A model generated the notes under the pieces. That model saw only the letters and a list, made by a program, of their open reading frames with translations, did no database searches and was not told where the DNA came from. Made by a program: the position numbers and the translations under genes. A stretch of DNA of 64,000 bases. Source: Bin80 sp965261255 (lineage in GTDB: Bacteria > Bacteroidota > Rhodothermia > Rhodothermales > Bin80). Below, piece after piece: positions 62,991-64,000 of the stretch. Numbering within the stretch: the first letter of the stretch is position 1; the number at the start of each line of letters is the position of its first letter. The DNA lies in contig CBDHCQ010000004.1 of NCBI GenBank assembly GCA_965261255.1, positions 3,224,001 to 3,288,000 on the forward strand. Direction: 5' to 3'.

Positions 62991-64000
62991 CTACGGGATG
63001 CAAAGCTTACCCAACACGGCCGGACGGTCAGCTCCGGTGACGGAAGGTATGCTTGTCGGAATCCCATTTGCAGTTTCGTGAGCAAGAACTGCAAAACAGA
63101 GCGCTTCCTTGGTGTCTACGCCGATACCATACGAGTCTGAGGTCTCAATGTCTACCGCGCGCCCGTTACGCGCAAAATAATCCGTGAGTAGGTACATAAG
63201 TGTTCGATTATGCGCACCTCCTCCTGATACGATGAGTCGATTGATTGCGTGTTGGGGTTCCACAAAGGCCTGATAGGCCTGCCACACGGACCTTGCTGTC
63301 AAGGCCGTAGCCGTAGCTATCAAATCCTCGGCCGATATGTGATCCGACCGATCAAGCAATCGTCGCAGAAATGCATGATTGACGTAGTCACGACCAGTTG
63401 ACTTGGGAGGCTCAGACAGGAAATACGTGTCCTGCAACAATTCTGAAAGCAAAGCCTCATTAACCACGCCGGATTTTGCTATCTCTCCCCCATCATCGAA
63501 AGGTATACCCAGTAAACGGCTGCAAAGACCATCAATAATCATATTAGCCGGGCCCGTGTCAAAGCCATAGACCTGATCAATAGACGCACCAGAAGGCAGA
63601 ACCGTCAGATTGGCCACGCCACCTAGGTTCAGGCAACCACGAACCTCCGTATCATGCGTGAAAGTCACATAGTCGAAATAAGGCACCAGCGGTGCACCCT
63701 GCCCCCCGCATGCCATATCCGCCAACCGAAAATCCCCGATCACCGGTAGGCCTAGGAGTTGGGCCATCGTAGCGGGATCACCGATCTGGAGTGTTGAATG
63801 AACCTCCATACCTAGGTAGGGCGCCTTATCCGGGAGATGCCGAATCGTTTGGCCATGGCAACCCACCAGATCCAGGCTTTGGATAGAGTCCTCTCTGGAT
63901 GCCAGCGTACGCGTGATCGCCTGCGCATATTCGTGCGCCAGTCGCACGTTCAGTTGGCTCAGTTCAGCCACACCGATAAACTCTTCACTGGCGGCCTCTA
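62991..64000 (-). CDS. anmK: Anhydro-N-acetylmuramic acid kinase, partial
   Basis: A cell-wall recycling enzyme that converts anhydro-MurNAc to MurNAc-6-phosphate with ATP. The visible ~336 codons contain LVGCHGQTIRHLP, GDFRLADMACGGQGAPLVPYFDY (trimmed: GDFRLADMACGGQG), LNLGGVANLTVLP and GFDTGPANMIIDG, all family hallmarks. The frame stays open to the window edge; the N-terminal S-G-T-S-x-D-G motif must lie beyond it. The GTG at 63971 is therefore not the real start. Confidence 0.95.
   Translation of the reverse strand, partial: EAASEEFIGVAELSQLNVRLAHEYAQAITRTLASREDSIQSLDLVGCHGQTIRHLPDKAPYLGMEVHSTLQIGDPATMAQLLGLPVIGDFRLADMACGGQGAPLVPYFDYVTFTHDTEVRGCLNLGGVANLTVLPSGASIDQVYGFDTGPANMIIDGLCSRLLGIPFDDGGEIAKSGVVNEALLSELLQDTYFLSEPPKSTGRDYVNHAFLRRLLDRSDHISAEDLIATATALTARSVWQAYQAFVEPQHAINRLIVSGGGAHNRTLMYLLTDYFARNGRAVDIETSDSYGIGVDTKEALCFAVLAHETANGIPTSIPSVTGADRPAVLGKLCIP

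Overview
The window is a chromosomal segment from a Gram-negative bacterium, most likely of the Bacteroidota/Rhodothermota lineage. This is inferred from gene content: an F0 subunit a with a secretory-type leader, atpDC separated from the rest of the ATP synthase genes, six-bladed beta-propeller lipoproteins, a DUF3078-type outer-membrane protein, a large DUF5117-type zincin, bactofilin beside an M23 peptidase, and a lysAC fusion. Base composition is fairly balanced and strong Shine-Dalgarno sites are rare, so several starts rest on signal peptides or overlaps. No CRISPR array, rRNA or riboswitch was seen, and I did not call promoters.

Layout. 0-5 kb: an IS1380-like element with a CTAG target duplication sits in a truncated paralogue of the neighbouring beta-propeller gene; a sodC gene lies between two copies of a block that holds the lysAC terminator. 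5-21 kb: lysAC, a sulfatase, a SulP anion transporter with a cNMP-like tail, a TRAP transporter (dctQM facing dctP) with an SDR, a class III aminotransferase, an FGGY kinase and a second propeller protein. 21-29 kb: two tRNA-Ser genes and a minus-strand run from a DUF721 protein through M23 peptidase, bactofilin, atpZ, an AtpI-like protein and atpBEFHAG. 29-39 kb: tolC-mlaC-glycosyltransferase facing a recJ / M14 peptidase / barrel-membrane fusion operon. 39-45.6 kb: a solitary HsdR_N protein, IS1595 and outer-membrane-protein relics, an MFS carrier, a DUF3078 protein and atpDC.

45.8-64 kb: after a secreted zincin comes an accessory region. A translationally coupled three-gene operon encodes a RecQ helicase fused to a phosphoribosyltransferase and two tandem DprA-like proteins, the first with an acidic tail carrying two sliding-clamp-like pentapeptides. 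This is the best candidate for an undescribed system. Next are thiL and a two-gene cassette (SF1 helicase plus TPR/cold-shock protein) whose helicase is broken by an IS21-family element. Beyond it lie decayed copies of thiL and of the TPR gene 3' end, showing that the locus was once tandemly duplicated. Then follow a 37-residue membrane peptide, a perfect hairpin and a secreted protein made of four 80-residue four-cysteine repeats. The window ends inside anmK.

Functional links: atpBEFHAG and atpDC together supply a complete H+-type F1F0 synthase in two loci. M23 plus bactofilin suggest a cell-shape module. The TRAP cluster looks like uptake and use of organic acids or sugar acids. RecJ, RecQ and the DprA-like proteins act on single-stranded or recombining DNA.
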